A stretch of 64,000 nucleotides of DNA, taken from NCBI GenBank assembly GCA_963664285.2, contig CAXXNX010000075.1, positions 1 to 64,000 on the forward strand, given 5' to 3'. This document shows positions 39,992 through 49,355 of the stretch, piece by piece (position 1 is the stretch's first letter; each line of letters starts with the position of its first letter). The DNA is from JAJCYL01 sp963664285 (GTDB lineage: Bacteria; Bacteroidota; Bacteroidia; Cytophagales; Cyclobacteriaceae). Under the pieces are notes generated by a model, which saw nothing but the letters and a program-made list of their open reading frames with translations, was not told the DNA's origin and did no database searches. The translations under genes were made by a program, and so were the position numbers.

Positions 39992-40996
39992 TCAAGCAAG
40001 TGATTTGATATAAATATTTTCATATTTTCGATTTTCATTTACGCAGGTGAATATGCGGTGGATCAATTTGTTCCTTATTGCATTGATCACACTCATCTTG
40101 TTTTTTCCCTCTGTTACTTTTCGTTGATAATACACCTTTAGATCGTTGTTATATCCAATGGCTACAATGGCACACATATGGAGGAGGGTTTTCATTTTCT
40201 TATTGGCCATATGGGATACCCTTTCTCTACCTTTGAACAGTCCCGATTCCTTTGTGAGGGGAGCAACCCCACTATAGCAAGCAAACTTTTTAGGGTCATC
40301 GATATCTTTAAATTCATTGGCCCTAATAATGATCTGAGCAGCTGTTTGGGCTCCTACCGATTGTACCGAAGTAATGATTTTAAACAAGTGGGACAGATGT
40401 CCATCTTCCTTAATGATTTTTTCTATCTGTTTATCCACTTTTCCCAAATCTGCCTGAAGCGAATTAAGGGTACGCTGGCAAAGATTTTTCTCTAAATTGT
40501 TTAAAGCTTTTTTTACAAAACCCTCTTGTTCTTTTAATGGGATGCTCAGTTGTTTTCTTGCTCCAATGAGCCTGTCACGCAATACAGTCAGCCCTTCAAG
40601 TTTAACAATGATTTCCCTCTTTGGAATCCATAATCTTACTTCTCCCCGGTTTTTATAGACATATTCACCGATTCGATTGGCATCAATTTTGTCGTTTTTA
40701 CCCCTGATATTGCCCAAGGAACTTTTAATCTGTGAGGCTGATTCCAAACAAATATTGCCTTTCTTTTTATGCAAGCATACAAGCAATGGATTGTTGTAGA
40801 TACCTGTGTGTTCCATGCAAAATACAGCACCCGAGAGGCTAAAGCCTTCCAGCTGTTTTAATTCCTTAAGAAATTTGTTGATCGCATTTTTGGTATTACC
40901 TATTACCTTATGATAACCAAAAATCTTTCCCTTGAAAACAGCAACGTCTAATTTGTTTTTAGATACGTCAACACCGATGTAATAAGTAAATTTCAT
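39992..40996 (-). CDS. IS110-family transposase (DEDD recombinase)
   Basis: A 334-residue recombinase with the two IS110 domains. N-terminal RuvC-like DEDD: YYIGVDVSKNKLDVAVF (first Asp), CMEHTGIYNNPL (Glu), GKNDKIDANRIGEYV (two Asp). C-terminal transposase_20 domain: ITSVQSVGAQTAAQIIIRAN and CYSGVAPLTKESG, followed by the serine-containing SHMANKKMKTLLHM. The family recombines DNA under guidance of a bridge RNA made from the non-coding flank. The gene looks complete. Confidence 0.95.
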   Translation of the reverse strand: MKFTYYIGVDVSKNKLDVAVFKGKIFGYHKVIGNTKNAINKFLKELKQLEGFSLSGAVFCMEHTGIYNNPLLVCLHKKKGNICLESASQIKSSLGNIRGKNDKIDANRIGEYVYKNRGEVRLWIPKREIIVKLEGLTVLRDRLIGARKQLSIPLKEQEGFVKKALNNLEKNLCQRTLNSLQADLGKVDKQIEKIIKEDGHLSHLFKIITSVQSVGAQTAAQIIIRANEFKDIDDPKKFACYSGVAPLTKESGLFKGRERVSHMANKKMKTLLHMCAIVAIGYNNDLKVYYQRKVTEGKNKMSVINAIRNKLIHRIFTCVNENRKYENIYIKSLA

Positions 40997-41345
40997 AATT
41001 TTAAGATGTTAAAATAAAATTGAACAAAAGGTAACTAACAGTTTTGAACACAATCAATACCTTACTAATGGGTCACAAACCCGAATTTCTATTTGATGCA
41101 TTGTTCAAAACAGATGGTAAAGGATTGAATCGAGATGTAGGTCTTGAACCTGGAACTCAGGTTAATTCGCCTTTACCATTGTTAGTTATCCACAATCGTG
41201 GATAAGAGTAAAAGAAAAAGAAGCAAAAAGAAAATCTTATAGTAATAATAGATTCTTAGAATAATTTTAGAATGCTAACCTAAAGGAACTCAGGTTGAAA
41301 GCATATAACAACTTAGCATTCGCATTGCCTCAGTTGGTCTTGTAA
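40997..41345 (-). ncRNA. Candidate bridge RNA region of the IS110 element
   Basis: The leader contains two large stem-loops on the transposase strand: arms ATGGTAAAGG (41114-41123) with CCTTTACCAT (41170-41179), and AATGCTAA (41272-41279) with TTAGCATT (41313-41320). Each loop holds the 12-mer GGAACTCAGGTT (41152-41163 and 41285-41296). AATCGAGAT in the first loop (41128-41136) matches the minus strand just beyond the transposase stop (39975-39983), so the RNA could pair there. Two guide loops are what IS110 bridge RNAs have. Exact RNA ends are unknown. Confidence 0.5.
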
Positions 41346-41358
41346 CCAACTGGTGTCG

Positions 41359-41790
41359 TTAAATTAGTTTCCTGAAATAATACATTTCAAGGATTTGAGC
41401 ACATGGACCGCCGATTTGTCCTAATGCATTAATCACTGCCGAGTCAATGTCCGTTCTGTGTTCAGCGAGTTCAAAATTTAATTCTTCAATTTCATCACCG
41501 AGCATTTCTGTAACTTTATTTAGCGTGTTCAACCTTTGAATATTCTTCAACCATAATCTTTTGGCTATACTAAACAGATAAGTACTGATTTTGGCTGTTA
41601 GTTTGAATTCAGATTTTATTACATTCTTGTAAAAGACAATCAGGGAATCCTGAAAAATATCATCAGCATCTTCCTGACTGCCTGAGTTTTTCAGTACAAA
41701 GGAGGATACCATTTCTAAATGGGAATAGCACTCCTTGAAGACGATGGTATTCCCCCTTCTCAATTCTAAGACAATTTCCTGATCTGTCAT
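41359..41790 (-). pseudogene. Sigma-70 family factor truncated by IS110
   Basis: 143 residues of an ECF-type sigma factor related to the one at 63213-63752: region 2 is intact (NSGSQEDADDIFQDSLIVFYKNV, KISTYLFSIAKRLW), and region 4 starts (CAQILEMYYFRKL) but stops where the paralogue continues with its helix-turn-helix. The IS110 element begins at this point. It lacks the -35 recognition helix, so is very likely inactive. Confidence 0.85.
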
Positions 41791-41937
41791 TAATTGGTTA
41801 GGTCCGACTAATTATCATTTAGTATTTATACGCTAATTGATAAAATGTCAACAAGGAATGAGTTTTTTTCTAAAAGTCTGAGAAATTGTTTGTGACAATA
41901 CAAACCTTGGTCCGGACGTTGAGAAGGATTTTGCATT

Positions 41938-42105
41938 TCAGGTTTTCTGCTTCTTCTTCTTTGCTGCCGGGAATAATATGCTGTTCAGTATAAGCCTGTA
42001 TTCGGCACTGTTGGGATATAAATTTAAATCGGTGGGTTCTTCTCCAACCAGGTGCTGATAATCTTCAGAATCGTGGCCTCCATAGAATGTGAAAAACTCT
42101 TTCTG
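41938..42105 (-). pseudogene. Duplicated C-terminal fragment of the 44593-45864 gene
   Basis: Encodes FFTFYGGHDSEDYQHLVGEE through to the KKKKQKT tail, the last 50 or so residues of the full gene 2.5 kb away, with about ten base differences over about 150 bp by eye. The upstream part is unrelated, so it is a partial duplication. It and the intact gene bracket the toxin-antitoxin pair. Confidence 0.8.
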
Positions 42106-42255
42106 ATATGCCATGGATGAATATTGCAAGTTGATTGCACTTAAAAGCTTGCATGTTTGAAGTTTCAACAAGATTCTATGGATTTAATCTATGTGCGGTT
42201 TGTTCTGAAACAGATGTAACATGACTATATTGCTTATAAAATAATTTTAAAATAA

Positions 42256-42438
42256 ATGGGTACTGTTCTTAAGATTTCAAGTAGAAAGAAAAAGATAACT
42301 ATCGAAAATGAAGTTAGAAAGCTTACGACAAATCGCAAGAAACCGACTGGGAATCTGAGCGATTTTTATGGAGCGCTTCCGGATACATTCCAGGATGGTT
42401 TGAACTACCAAAAGGAAGTGAGAGATGAGTGGGAGTAG
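42256..42438 (+). CDS. Antitoxin of a PIN-type toxin-antitoxin pair
   Basis: A 60-residue basic protein that overlaps the toxin gene by 14 bp. The C-terminal part GNLSDFYGALPDTFQDGLNY with QKEVRDEW is the DUF2281-like antitoxin pattern seen beside PIN toxins in Bacteroidota. The N-terminal half probably binds the operator. The antitoxin is intact although the toxin is broken. Confidence 0.75.
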   Translation: MGTVLKISSRKKKITIENEVRKLTTNRKKPTGNLSDFYGALPDTFQDGLNYQKEVRDEWE

Positions 42439-42603
42439 GTATCTAGCTGATACCAACGCATTTATATACTTGCTCCTAAAACATCCGGTTATTGAACCTC
42501 TTCTTAGTGATGACTGGTTACACTCATTTATCACCGAAATCGAACTACTTGGAAAACCGTCTCTTAAAGCACCAGAGGAAAAAATTATCCACAACCTCCT
42601 TAA

Positions 42604-44224
42604 CCCGCATTATTCATAGGCCACCAATTTTGGGATTAATAATGGGTTGCTAACTATTTTTGATTGGAGTGTATGTATTAATTTGAAGATCAACCAGGTT
42701 TCTGGATTTCAAAGGACATTAGAGCGTTTTTTTGTTAGAATTTTTCAATTTTCAGTCAAAGCTCTATTGTGTTCTTATGGAAGAACATTTTTTTGATTAA
42801 ACTAAACTGTTTAACTGATCGGTCAGTTCACCGTAAGCAAATCGCCCAGCAGGTATTGATATCTAAAGGCTCTTGAGAATTGTATTGTCAATGATCTTTT
42901 CCTTTCTTTCAGGCACGCCCCAACCTTCATCAGGTAAAGCCGGATATTGTCCACTTGCCATCGTTTAGCAAAGTGGTGTTTTGTTTTGGCAATTAATAAT
43001 TTAATCTGCCGGAACATTTCATAACAGAGGGTAGCGATGATTAAACGCATGAAATTGGCCCAGTAGCGATGACAGGAAAGCCGGTCGGAATAAGTCATGT
43101 TTTTGAGTTCCTTTATTCGATTTTCACTGGCATCACCTCGCTTGACATAAAAATCAAAGTAAATCTGTTGAGCGGTCATCGCTTCAAAGTTGCTCACAAA
43201 GTAACGGACATTCATTCCTTTTCCGGTAGACTCCACTTTGGCGTACAGCTTTTCAGAACGATCCCAGCTTTTGGCCTGGTAAGTAAACGGGCCAACAAAC
43301 TCTTGATGTTTGATGATTTTTGAAGCATATTCCTTTTTTACTTCAATGATAGTCTGTTTGGTAAAAGTCTTTAAAACTTCATTACTACTAATACCTAAAC
43401 AAAATTGAAGGTCAAACTGCTTAGCTATCCGATAAAAAGATGCTCCTGAAAAGCCACTATCCGCTCGAATAAGGATCTTTACTGAGGGCAGTTTTTTTCT
43501 GATTTTAATGACAATCCTTTTCAATAAGGCCACAAACCATTTGTTGGAGTGACAATTGCCCGGACGTAGTACTGGTAAAATGACCTGACCGGTGTTCCCG
43601 TCCTTAAAGAACAACTCATGGTACATAGTCTGTCCATAATAGCCATTATACAAACTGAGTTGTTGGGATCCATGAGTAGGGTCATCGGTACCATCTACAT
43701 CAATGATGATTTGACCAGTCTTCTCTTTCAACTCCTCTACATAACGGTCTACAAACCATTGACTCATCTGGTAGATCAGACTCCGATCGGCCTTGTTTTC
43801 AAATCGACTTAAAGTAGGCTGGGAACATAATCCGCTATCTAGTACTTTACGGATCACCGGATCCTCTCGGAGTTTTTGTTCGTCATTGCAATCCTGATAG
43901 CCCTGCATCATTAAAAACACCCGTTGGCGAAGCATTTCTTCATAAGTGTATTCGATAAAAAAGGGGTTTCGATAGTCAGGAATCAGTGCGGCGAAGCTTT
44001 TTAATAGACCAGTCTTTCTCTCTACTTTTTCACTTAACAATATCGCTCCGTCTGAGCTAATCGCTGATGCTGAAAAATCAAATTTAAAAGCTTGTTTTCC
44101 TCGATAAAATACGGTATCTTTTTCCTTATATTCAGGCATAAATTAATTGCTTATTTTGTTGTCTAACTATCTCAATATAAGCAATTTATGCCTGTTTTTT
44201 ATTGTCTACTATGAATTTTTCGGG
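42604..44224 (-). mobile_element. IS1380-type element, copy 9 (intact)
   Basis: 1,621 bp, reversed, TTAA at 42600-42603 and 44225-44228, inside the PIN toxin gene. Variant A-G. Confidence 0.96.
42823..44139 (-). CDS. IS1380-family transposase (copy 9)
   Basis: Intact 438-residue transposase, reading identical to copy 3. Confidence 0.95.
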   Translation of the reverse strand: MPEYKEKDTVFYRGKQAFKFDFSASAISSDGAILLSEKVERKTGLLKSFAALIPDYRNPFFIEYTYEEMLRQRVFLMMQGYQDCNDEQKLREDPVIRKVLDSGLCSQPTLSRFENKADRSLIYQMSQWFVDRYVEELKEKTGQIIIDVDGTDDPTHGSQQLSLYNGYYGQTMYHELFFKDGNTGQVILPVLRPGNCHSNKWFVALLKRIVIKIRKKLPSVKILIRADSGFSGASFYRIAKQFDLQFCLGISSNEVLKTFTKQTIIEVKKEYASKIIKHQEFVGPFTYQAKSWDRSEKLYAKVESTGKGMNVRYFVSNFEAMTAQQIYFDFYVKRGDASENRIKELKNMTYSDRLSCHRYWANFMRLIIATLCYEMFRQIKLLIAKTKHHFAKRWQVDNIRLYLMKVGACLKERKRSLTIQFSRAFRYQYLLGDLLTVN

Positions 44225-44592
44225 TTAAGGTAAGCACTAAAATTGTGCACCATGACGGTATCGATAAATACGCCATAGAGGTGAAACAGAAATATAATTT
44301 GAAAATTCCTGATGCAATTATTGCAGGAACTGCATTGTATTTAGATGTCCCTTTGCTTACAGCCGATACAGATTTTATAAAAGTTAAACCACTGGATATT
44401 GTACTGATTGATCTCCAAATGAAATGACTTTAAATTTATATGCCGGATAGCGTCTTTTTGCCGTATGACTATCTGTGGTAAGACCAACCCCCTGGTGAAA
44501 GGAAAATTATGGAGAGACCAGTGCATTACAACGATTCCACCAACCATTTTTGACCATTATACCTGATTTGACTGCATTTTAGGATTTGACGA

Positions 44593-45864
44593 TCAAGTCT
44601 TCTGCTTCTTCTTCTTTGCTGCCGGGAATAATATGTTGTTCAGTATGAGCCTATACCCGGCACTGTTGGGATATAAATTTAAATCGGTAGGTTCTTCTCC
44701 AACCAGGTGCTGGTAATCTTCAGGATCGTGGCCTCCATAGAATGTGAAAAATCCTTTGCCAATCACACCGTGGATGTACTTCGACTCATTTATTGACCTG
44801 TTTTCACCCATGAGTACGACATCACTTTTGATCAGGTCTTTCTTAAAGGAAGTGGTTTGTCCCATAAACCCTTTAACAATGTGAGTGTGATTTTGAGTGA
44901 GCATAGTTGGAATGGGGTCCCATTTGGCAGAGAATTCAAACAGATTGAAATAATCATTCTTTTCCGTAAGTCCTCTTTCCTGGGGTTGGGTGTCAATATT
45001 GGAAAATTCATAGATATATGGATTCCTCTCTATGATAAAATTTTCAAAAGCAAAAGTATTCTTGAAGTTCAGCTTCTGTTGGGCTCTTGGGTCAGGGGGA
45101 TCTCCATCATACATACGATCGACCATATCTACTCCTTCTCCAGCCAAGGCAATATCGTAAGTATCTGTCGCTGAACACATGGCAAACAGAAATCCACCAC
45201 TTACAACATAGGCGTTGATACGATTGACCACCGCCAGTTTCAGTTGAGATACTTTATTAAATCCATGCTTTCGGGCGGATTCTTCATATTCACTTTGTTG
45301 CTCAATATACCAGGGCATGTTTTGATACATTCGATAAAACTTACCATACTGGCCGGTAAAATCTTCATGATGAAGGTGTAGCCAATCATATTTAGGGAGT
45401 TCGGCAAACATCACCTCATCATCGAAAACAACATCATATGGGATTTCAGCATAAGCCAGTACCAGTGTCACGGCATCGTCCCAAGGTTGCTTACTTTTTG
45501 GAGAATAAACTGCGATTTTTGGATGCTTCTCCAATTTCATTACATCCATATTGGATGACGGACTGGCGATCTCCTCCAGGATGGAGTTGGCATGTGCGTC
45601 TGAAATGACCCGGTAACTCACGCCGCGGATGATGCATTCGTTTTCAAATTGTTGGTAATATTTTATCATAAAACTGCCACCATTGTAGTTGAGAAGCCAG
45701 TCCACCTCAACATCTTTGGTGAGGATCCAATAGGCTATACCGTAAGCCTTTAAGTGATTTGATTGCGATTCATCCATGTTTATCAGGATGTAGGATCCCT
45801 TTGTTGTTAAAGACATCATCATTAAAAGCCCGGCAACCACTAATTTTCGCGTCAATAACTCCAT
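44593..45864 (-). CDS. Conserved secreted protein of unknown role (often labelled asparagine synthetase B)
   Basis: A 423-residue protein with an N-terminal hydrophobic segment. The opening YILINMDESQSNHLKAYGIA and the blocks WLLNYNGGSFM, YSPKSKQPWDDAVTLVL, YDWLHLHHEDFTGQYG and TFYGGHDPEDYQH are those of a family found widely in Cytophagales and, as I recall, sometimes labelled asparagine synthetase B. I see neither a class-II glutamine amidotransferase Cys at residue 2 nor a synthetase ATP loop, so that label looks wrong. The GGHDPED and HLHHEDF blocks could bind metal. Function unknown. Confidence 0.7.
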   Translation of the reverse strand: MELLTRKLVVAGLLMMMSLTTKGSYILINMDESQSNHLKAYGIAYWILTKDVEVDWLLNYNGGSFMIKYYQQFENECIIRGVSYRVISDAHANSILEEIASPSSNMDVMKLEKHPKIAVYSPKSKQPWDDAVTLVLAYAEIPYDVVFDDEVMFAELPKYDWLHLHHEDFTGQYGKFYRMYQNMPWYIEQQSEYEESARKHGFNKVSQLKLAVVNRINAYVVSGGFLFAMCSATDTYDIALAGEGVDMVDRMYDGDPPDPRAQQKLNFKNTFAFENFIIERNPYIYEFSNIDTQPQERGLTEKNDYFNLFEFSAKWDPIPTMLTQNHTHIVKGFMGQTTSFKKDLIKSDVVLMGENRSINESKYIHGVIGKGFFTFYGGHDPEDYQHLVGEEPTDLNLYPNSAGYRLILNNILFPAAKKKKQKT

Positions 45865-45894
45865 ATCACTTTGCTATCCATATCACTTTGCTAT
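45861..45894. repeat. 17-bp tandem duplication at a start codon
   Basis: CCATATCACTTTGCTAT is present twice in direct tandem (45861-45877 and 45878-45894). The first unit contains the ATG (minus strand) of the adjacent gene, and the second provides another ATG out of frame, which may lower translation. Confidence 0.8.
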
Positions 45895-46165
45895 CAATGT
45901 AGAAAGATAAGCTTATTATCTTTGATCTTAGGATCATAGTCACCCTAGTGAGTTGATTACTAAATTCGTTCACTATCTTCACTACTCTTTGTCCTTTTTA
46001 CTAGGTTAAATTTTCTACCGTAACGATGCTATGCTTTAAAAATTTTGCCTTGTACAAAGAAAAGATATCAGCAAAAATTTAGTAAATCAATTTAGTAAGC
46101 AACACAATAGACGATCCTTAGACATTGTTTATGAAACATTTTAATACTTCGGACGCCTTCTCTAT
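45895..46165. other. Divergent intergenic region, no gene seen
   Basis: AT-rich spacer between two divergently transcribed genes. It must hold both promoters, but I cannot point to a convincing TAnnTTTG/TTG pair. Confidence 0.5.
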
Positions 46166-47401
46166 ATGAACTACAGAGAGAATATAAGAGAAGCGCTAAA
46201 ATCAATTAACGCAAATAAATTGCGAACAGTTTTGACTGCAATGATTATTGCTATCGGAATTACATCACTGGTGGGTATACTTACTGCCATCGACGGCATA
46301 CAGGCTTCAGTGGATGATAGTTTCAGTAACCTCGGAGCCAATACTTTTGACATAAGGGCCATATCCAACCGGGATAGAAGAAACCGGGGTGTAGTGCAAA
46401 AAAGTCACCCTGCTATAAAATATAAAGAGGCCAGACGTTTTCTGGAAAATTATAAATTCCCGGCAACACCTAGTGTGAGCACTACTGTTTCAGGCATTGC
46501 AGAAGTCAAGTACAAATCAAAGGTGACTAATCCTAACTCCAATGTTAAGGGAGTAGATAGAAATTTGTTGGTTGTGGAGGGTTATGACCTCGAGAATGGC
46601 AGAAACTTCAGCCCCATAGAAGATCAAAACGGTGCCAATGTGGCTATTATTGGTTATGAAATTTATGAGAAACTATTTGAAAGAGAGGCACCGGTTAATA
46701 AAGAAATTTTATTTCTGGGTAGCAAGTTCAGAATAGTGGGTGTTTTGACCAAGCAAGGGGCCGTGGGTGGAGCCCACGGCGCTGATAGAATCGTTATGAT
46801 CCCCTTGGAAACTGCTAGAAAAGTTGCAGGATCAAGGGAACTAAGGTATGAAATTACAGTATTGATGAATGATCCGATGCAGATTGATATTGCCATGGGA
46901 GAGGCCATTGGATTGATGAGGAGTATCAGGCAAGATCGATTAGGAGAACCGGAATCTTTTGAAGTGGTGAAAAGTCAATCGTTGGCAGAAAGACTTGAGG
47001 AAATAACCGGTTACCTGCGTATTGGGGGTTTTTCAATTGGATTTATTACTCTGCTTGGGGCTTCGATTGGTTTAATGAATATCATGCTGGTATCAGTTAC
47101 GGAGCGAACACAAGAAATTGGTGTCCGCAAAGCCTTAGGAGCAACCCCTAAAAAAATTAGGGAACAATTCCTGATTGAGGCAATCGTTATAACGCAGCTG
47201 GGAGGTCTCGGAGGAATAATATTGGGCATCGGTGTTGGTAATTTGATTTCCAAAATGCTGAGTTCCGGAGGTTTTATTATTCCATGGTTATGGATACTAT
47301 TAGGGTTGACAGTTGGAATAGTGGTTGGGGTTGCATCCGGATATGTACCGGCATACAAGGCCTCAAGGTTAGACCCAATTGATTCGTTGAGGTATGAGTA
47401 G
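46166..47401 (+). CDS. MacB/FtsX-type ABC transporter permease
   Basis: A 411-residue permease with the standard layout: N-terminal amphipathic helix and first TM (LRTVLTAMIIAIGITSLVGIL, about 20-40), a large periplasmic MacB_PCD domain (about 45-280), and three C-terminal TMs (IGFITLLGASIGLMNIMLVS, then QLGGLGGIILGIGVGNLI and LWILLGLTVGIVVGVASG). TERTQEIGVRKALGA is the coupling helix region that contacts the ATPase. The ATPase gene is not adjacent. Role: export or mechanotransmission of an unknown substrate, such as a lipoprotein or peptide. Confidence 0.92.
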   Translation: MNYRENIREALKSINANKLRTVLTAMIIAIGITSLVGILTAIDGIQASVDDSFSNLGANTFDIRAISNRDRRNRGVVQKSHPAIKYKEARRFLENYKFPATPSVSTTVSGIAEVKYKSKVTNPNSNVKGVDRNLLVVEGYDLENGRNFSPIEDQNGANVAIIGYEIYEKLFEREAPVNKEILFLGSKFRIVGVLTKQGAVGGAHGADRIVMIPLETARKVAGSRELRYEITVLMNDPMQIDIAMGEAIGLMRSIRQDRLGEPESFEVVKSQSLAERLEEITGYLRIGGFSIGFITLLGASIGLMNIMLVSVTERTQEIGVRKALGATPKKIREQFLIEAIVITQLGGLGGIILGIGVGNLISKMLSSGGFIIPWLWILLGLTVGIVVGVASGYVPAYKASRLDPIDSLRYE

Positions 47402-47814
47402 TCCGGTTTTGGAATAATATTTGTACTTTAGTTTCAATCGGAATTTGATAACAAACCTAAAAATTAAACGGTTTGAAGAGCATGAGGCTCATAAAAGTCT
47501 ATCTCCTTTTATTATTCACAATGAATGTGAACCCGGCCCTAAGCCAGGTTGAGGATTCCATTTATTATGTCGACTTAAAAATGACCGGGGTCTATCAGGG
47601 GCAGAGTTTGTATGTCCAGAATCCGTACTATTCTGAAATTAGCCAATTTTGTGTGAGGGAGATAAGGGTCAACAAGCAAAAGGTTGATCTGAATTATAAA
47701 TTGTCTGCACTGAGAATTGATTTCAATGGTATCAGTGAAAATTCTCCGGTTTATATTGATGTCAATCACATAGCTCATTGCGCACCTAAGATCGTAAATC
47801 CTTTAGCTATTTAC

Positions 47815-48887
47815 GGCTAAGTTCTAAATAACACAGCAATTATTATTATCTTCGCTATATGATATCAAGTCAAGAGATCAAAAATTTATTTGCACAATTG
47901 CCGATAAGTTCCCAAACCGAATTGTTGGATGAGTTGCTCCAGGAGCAGGAATTACAAGGCAAAGTATTGATTGCCGCTCAACAACAAATAGCAGAGAAAA
48001 GAAAGAAGAAACCCTGTCCAAATTGCACAAGCGAGAAGGTATATAAGAGGGGCAGACAAAAAGGTGTGCAGATGTATCAGTGCAATGAATGTAAAAGATG
48101 GTACAGTGAAACAACAGGGACACCTTTGTATGACATCAAGCTTAAATCAAAATGGCAATCTTATCTGCGCTGCATGGAGCAGGGCATGCCGATAAAAAAG
48201 ATAGCAAAACAAATCGGAATAAGCATCCAGACAAGCTTCGACTGGCGGCATAAGATATTGAGTTCACTAAATGAGTTTGTTCCCGAACAGTTATCCTCGG
48301 AAGTAGAATGTGATGAATTGGAACTGGCACTTAACAACAAGGGCAGTCGAAATTTAGATAGGGCAGCAAGAAAGAGGGGAAACGATTTCATACGGAATAT
48401 GGGAAAGGAAGAGGTCACAGTTGTCCAGGTAGTAACAGCGGTTGAACGCAAGGGGGAGAAGTACCTTAAAGCTGTTGCATCAAAACGGCTGAGCAAAGAA
48501 GAAATTTCAAAGGCATTGGATGGGAAGTTGGCCTACGGTGCAACCTTGATTACAGATAAGCACCCTTCTTATAAGGCTTTTGCCAAAGACAACCCCTCCA
48601 TAAAGCACAAAGCGCTATTGGCCAAAGATCATGTGGATAGAGATGATAAAACAATCCATCTGCAAAAAGTAAACAATGTTCACACTCAACTTAGGATATT
48701 CTTACGCCCATTCAATGGTGTCAGTTCCAAATATTTGCAAAACTACCTGAATTGGTATGCTTATGCTGACCGAATAAGAGAGTAAAACAACTTTGAAACA
48801 ATGGTTTCTGACTATGCTATTAACGGATCAAGCCTATCATCTGTATGAGCTATTTAAACAAAATGCTGTTATAATTAGAACTTAGCT
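47815..48887 (+). mobile_element. IS1595-family element, copy B (intact)
   Basis: 1,073 bp with inverted ends GGCTAAGTTCTAAATAACA and (reverse) AGCTAAGTTCTAATTATAAC. A perfect 8-bp target duplication CTATTTAC is at 47807-47814 and 48888-48895, the length expected for IS1595. Confidence 0.95.
47859..48785 (+). CDS. IS1595-family (ISXO2-like) transposase
   Basis: A 308-residue transposase. A zinc ribbon (CPNC...CNEC, about residues 52-75) precedes an HTH and the ISXO2-like DDE-type domain: VECDELELAL (first Asp), LITDKHPSYKAF (second Asp) and a C-terminal VHTQLRIFLRPFNGVSSKYLQNYL region. Intact and presumably active; two residues differ from the truncated copy at 7945 over the shared part. Confidence 0.93.
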   Translation: MISSQEIKNLFAQLPISSQTELLDELLQEQELQGKVLIAAQQQIAEKRKKKPCPNCTSEKVYKRGRQKGVQMYQCNECKRWYSETTGTPLYDIKLKSKWQSYLRCMEQGMPIKKIAKQIGISIQTSFDWRHKILSSLNEFVPEQLSSEVECDELELALNNKGSRNLDRAARKRGNDFIRNMGKEEVTVVQVVTAVERKGEKYLKAVASKRLSKEEISKALDGKLAYGATLITDKHPSYKAFAKDNPSIKHKALLAKDHVDRDDKTIHLQKVNNVHTQLRIFLRPFNGVSSKYLQNYLNWYAYADRIRE

Positions 48888-49264
48888 CTATTTACTATCA
48901 CAGCAACTTCAAATTCACCAAACTATTGCTAAATGATACCGCCCTATATTGGGAGTCTAAAGGTGACAGGCCGGAGGGTAAATACAGAATTGAACAACTA
49001 AGTGGAGATTATTGGTCCGAGGTAGAAGTGTACGATTCTAAGGGTATTTTTGAGGGTACTTCTTACGAATATGCACCTTATTTGACAGTCGGATCGAACA
49101 AATATCGAATCAAGTATGAACTTCTTAACGGCAGATACCTCTATTCAGATGAACTTGAATTTGTATATTACAAGGAACCAGTTACGTTCAACATTGCTTC
49201 CAATAGACTGATCTTCAGTAAAGTCACCGATTATGAAATTCAAAATGAAAAGGGTAATACAGTT

Positions 49265-49322
49265 GTAAGTTCAAGTAATAAGTGCAATTTTCCTTTGTAG
49301 CACTTGCTTTGCGTTTAGGTAA
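49265..49322 (-). mobile_element. Stray end of the IS30-family element (58 bp)
   Basis: Identical over 58 bases to 59849-59906, the transposase-3' end of the IS30 element, starting GTAAGTTCAAGTAATAAG. The other end and the transposase are absent. Probably left by a deletion after an insertion here. Confidence 0.88.
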
Positions 49323-49355
49323 GGAAATTCCACTTCGAACAATTCGTCCCGGACA

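Larger units (their letters stand above)
39965..41350 (-). mobile_element. IS110-family insertion sequence (approximate ends)
   Basis: One transposase gene with a long (about 340-nt) non-coding leader on its 5' side and a short tail. IS110 elements usually lack terminal inverted repeats and target duplications, so I cannot fix the ends exactly. The leader side abuts the sigma gene at its conserved region 4, which it truncates. Confidence 0.75.
42425..44427 (+). pseudogene. VapC-like PIN-domain toxin, split by IS1380 copy 9
   Basis: Joining 42425-42603 to 44229-44427 restores 125 residues. The acidic PIN residues are visible: YLADTNAFIYLL (first Asp), FITEIELLGKP (Glu), IPDAIIAGTALYLDVPLLTADTDF (two further Asp). 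The family are Mg-dependent RNases that cut tRNA or rRNA. The insertion follows NLL at codon 59, before the third acidic residue, so the toxin should be dead. Confidence 0.88.

Noticed and set aside
42277..42594. 105-codon frame opposite the antitoxin and toxin start
   Set aside because: Opposite strand to a well supported gene pair; no domain.
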